64,000 nt of DNA from RFSX01 sp965230215 (lineage in GTDB: Bacteria; Bacteroidota; Bacteroidia; Chitinophagales; Saprospiraceae). Below the pieces are notes generated by a model. That model was not told the DNA's origin. It saw only the letters and a list, made by a program, of their open reading frames with translations, and did not search any database. The stretch is taken from NCBI GenBank assembly GCA_965230215.1, contig CBDDKN010000002.1:62001-126000 (forward strand). Direction: 5' to 3'. The position numbers and the translations under genes were made by a program. Shown piece after piece: positions 62,660 through 64,000 of this stretch (within the stretch, counting starts at the first letter, position 1; each line of letters begins with the position of its first letter).

Positions 62660-63946
62660 CTAAGACTTGATTATTTTTTTGCCTGGATAATAGGCCATCG
62701 AGCCCAATTCTTCTTCTATCCTTAACAGTTGATTGTATTTGGCAATTCTATCTGATCTACTTGCACTACCGGTCTTAATCTGACCTGTATTCAATGCAAC
62801 TGCAAGGTCTGCGATAGTGGTATCCTCAGTTTCTCCAGATCTGTGACTCATTACAGAAGTGAAGCTATGGCTTTTGGCCAAGCTTACTGCATCAATGGTT
62901 TCAGACAAAGATCCAATCTGGTTTACCTTAATAAGAATCGAATTGGCAGCTGCCTCATCAATACCTCTCTGCAGTTTCTTTGTATTCGTGACAAACAAGT
63001 CATCTCCAACAAGCTGAACGCGATCACCGATAGCGGCATTGAGCTTTGACCAAGCTGCCCAGTCATCTTCATGAAGTCCATCCTCGATAGAAACGATAGG
63101 ATAATTATCTACCCAATCCTTCCAATAAGCAATCATATCATCTGAACTGAGTTTATCGCCAGTAGATTTATGAAAGTGGTATACTTTCTCTTCTTCATTA
63201 TAAAACTCTGATGCAGCAGCATCCATCGCGATATAAATATCTTCACCCGGTCTGAATCCAGCAGATTCGATGGATTGAAGAACTATTTCAATGGCTTCCT
63301 TATTTGATTTGATGTTGGGCGCAAATCCACCTTCATCACCCACATTGGTAGAGTAATTTTTGGACTTAAGCACCTTCTTAAGGTGGTGGAATACCTCAAC
63401 ACCCATCTTCAAGGCTTCAGAAAAACTTTCAGCTCCTAAAGGCATAATCATAAATTCCTGAAAATCGATACTGTTGTCTGCATGAGAACCACCGTTAAGG
63501 ATATTCATCATTGGCGCAGGTAAGGTATAGGCGTTTACACCTCCAATATATCTGTATAATGACTGACCAGATTCCTGTGCTGCGGCTTTAGCTACAGCCA
63601 GGGAAACCCCTAGAATGGCATTGGCTCCCAATACGGATTTATTCTCCGTACCATCCAGTCTCAACATTTTATCATCAATGAGTCTTTGCTCAAACACATT
63701 GTCACCGATTATTGCGCTAAGGATTGAGCTGTTTACATTGTTAACAGCTTTGCTTACACCTTTACCCATCCAATGGTTGGCATCAGCATCACGTAACTCA
63801 ACCGCCTCATACTTACCTGTAGAAGCACCAGATGGCACTGCTGCTCTTCCGAGGAAACCATTTTCAGTGATAATATCAACCTCAACAGTTGGATTACCTC
63901 TGGAATCAAGTATTTGTCTGGCCTTTACATCAGCTATAAAACTCAT
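62660..63946 (-). CDS. eno: Enolase
   Basis: Converts 2-phosphoglycerate to phosphoenolpyruvate. 428 residues with AGRAAVPSGASTGKYEAVELRD-type loop (fragments), NGGSHADNSIDFQEFMIMP, the metal ligand blocks SIEDGLHEDDW and VGDDLFVTN, the catalytic Lys region LIKVNQIGS, and SHRSGETEDTTIADL. Standard length. It is the first gene of a leftward eno-divIC-sucD series; the 54 bases upstream to the window end show no gene. Confidence 0.97.
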   Translation of the reverse strand: MSFIADVKARQILDSRGNPTVEVDIITENGFLGRAAVPSGASTGKYEAVELRDADANHWMGKGVSKAVNNVNSSILSAIIGDNVFEQRLIDDKMLRLDGTENKSVLGANAILGVSLAVAKAAAQESGQSLYRYIGGVNAYTLPAPMMNILNGGSHADNSIDFQEFMIMPLGAESFSEALKMGVEVFHHLKKVLKSKNYSTNVGDEGGFAPNIKSNKEAIEIVLQSIESAGFRPGEDIYIAMDAAASEFYNEEEKVYHFHKSTGDKLSSDDMIAYWKDWVDNYPIVSIEDGLHEDDWAAWSKLNAAIGDRVQLVGDDLFVTNTKKLQRGIDEAAANSILIKVNQIGSLSETIDAVSLAKSHSFTSVMSHRSGETEDTTIADLAVALNTGQIKTGSASRSDRIAKYNQLLRIEEELGSMAYYPGKKIIKS

Positions 63947-64000
63947 TATTTACTATTTCTTATTTGCTTAAAAAAATCGTCAAAAAGGTATCTGGAATCG

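Noticed and set aside
1..64000. CRISPR arrays, insertion sequences, integrases, phage genes or att repeats
   Set aside because: No regularly spaced repeats, transposase or integrase motifs, or tRNA-flanked repeats were found on either strand.

Overview
The window is one contiguous piece of a Bacteroidota chromosome, most likely from the Saprospiria/Cytophagia side of the phylum. Four things point there: the A+T-rich sequence; the Bacteroidota promoter form TTTG-N19-TAnnTTTG (a perfect copy lies at 10988-11018); families largely confined to the phylum (DUF4199, DUF4105, DUF3127, DUF7033-type deacetylase, CarboxypepD_reg-like proteins); and single-copy housekeeping genes mixed with many secreted or outer-membrane proteins of unknown role. 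I see no tRNA, rRNA, CRISPR array, insertion sequence or prophage gene.

Layout. 1-2100: 3' part of sucA. 2106-7677: outer-membrane barrel, a bacterial TMTC-like glycosyltransferase, alkaline phosphatase, dprA and tag. 7843-12649: secreted thioredoxin-like protein, then a tonB-exbD-exbD-exbB unit read leftward, a serA-like dehydrogenase and an FKBP lipoprotein. 12695-17259: rightward envelope cluster (two DUF4199 proteins, GT2, GT4, gmhA, lipase). 17263-27075: metG, DUF4105 protein, lon and a run of small secreted proteins. 27077-34891: a leftward block holding bcp and, closely packed, an M23 peptidase, a MeaB GTPase and an ABC system whose binding protein carries an OmpA domain, headed by a PspA-like coiled-coil membrane protein.

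34892-38917 is the least ordinary part. A 766-bp spacer and two large tandem paralogous helical-repeat proteins of unknown function lie here, and they are visibly A+T-richer than their surroundings. The spacer encodes, on the minus strand, a 21-residue acidic amphipathic peptide with its own intrinsic terminator. It also carries a compact structured RNA candidate of three perfect stem-loops ending in a second terminator, and three copies of GGGACATGC. The gap between the two paralogs again holds a minus-strand terminator. This peptide/RNA plus helical-repeat-protein arrangement is my best candidate for an undescribed system; its function is unknown.

38922-64000: thioesterase, BrkB-type membrane protein, folC, lycopene cyclase, a Gfo/Idh-like protein lacking its catalytic lysine, lipA, two paralogous TPR envelope proteins flanking pfkA, then coaX (split into two overlapping reading frames), purH and tdk. 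After these come an acidic coiled-coil protein, a rhomboid protease, murQ with a sodium/solute symporter, a polysaccharide deacetylase, truA, sucD, a DivIC/FtsB protein and eno.

Functional links. sucA, sucD and lipA all serve the 2-oxoglutarate to succinate step. tonB/exbB/exbD energise outer-membrane transport. The M23 peptidase, OmpA-domain binding protein, murQ and deacetylase all concern peptidoglycan or other envelope glycans. pfkA and eno are glycolytic. Start codons were adjusted where the longest open frame began at a weak codon or ran into a neighbour or promoter; four genes appear to use TTG or GTG.
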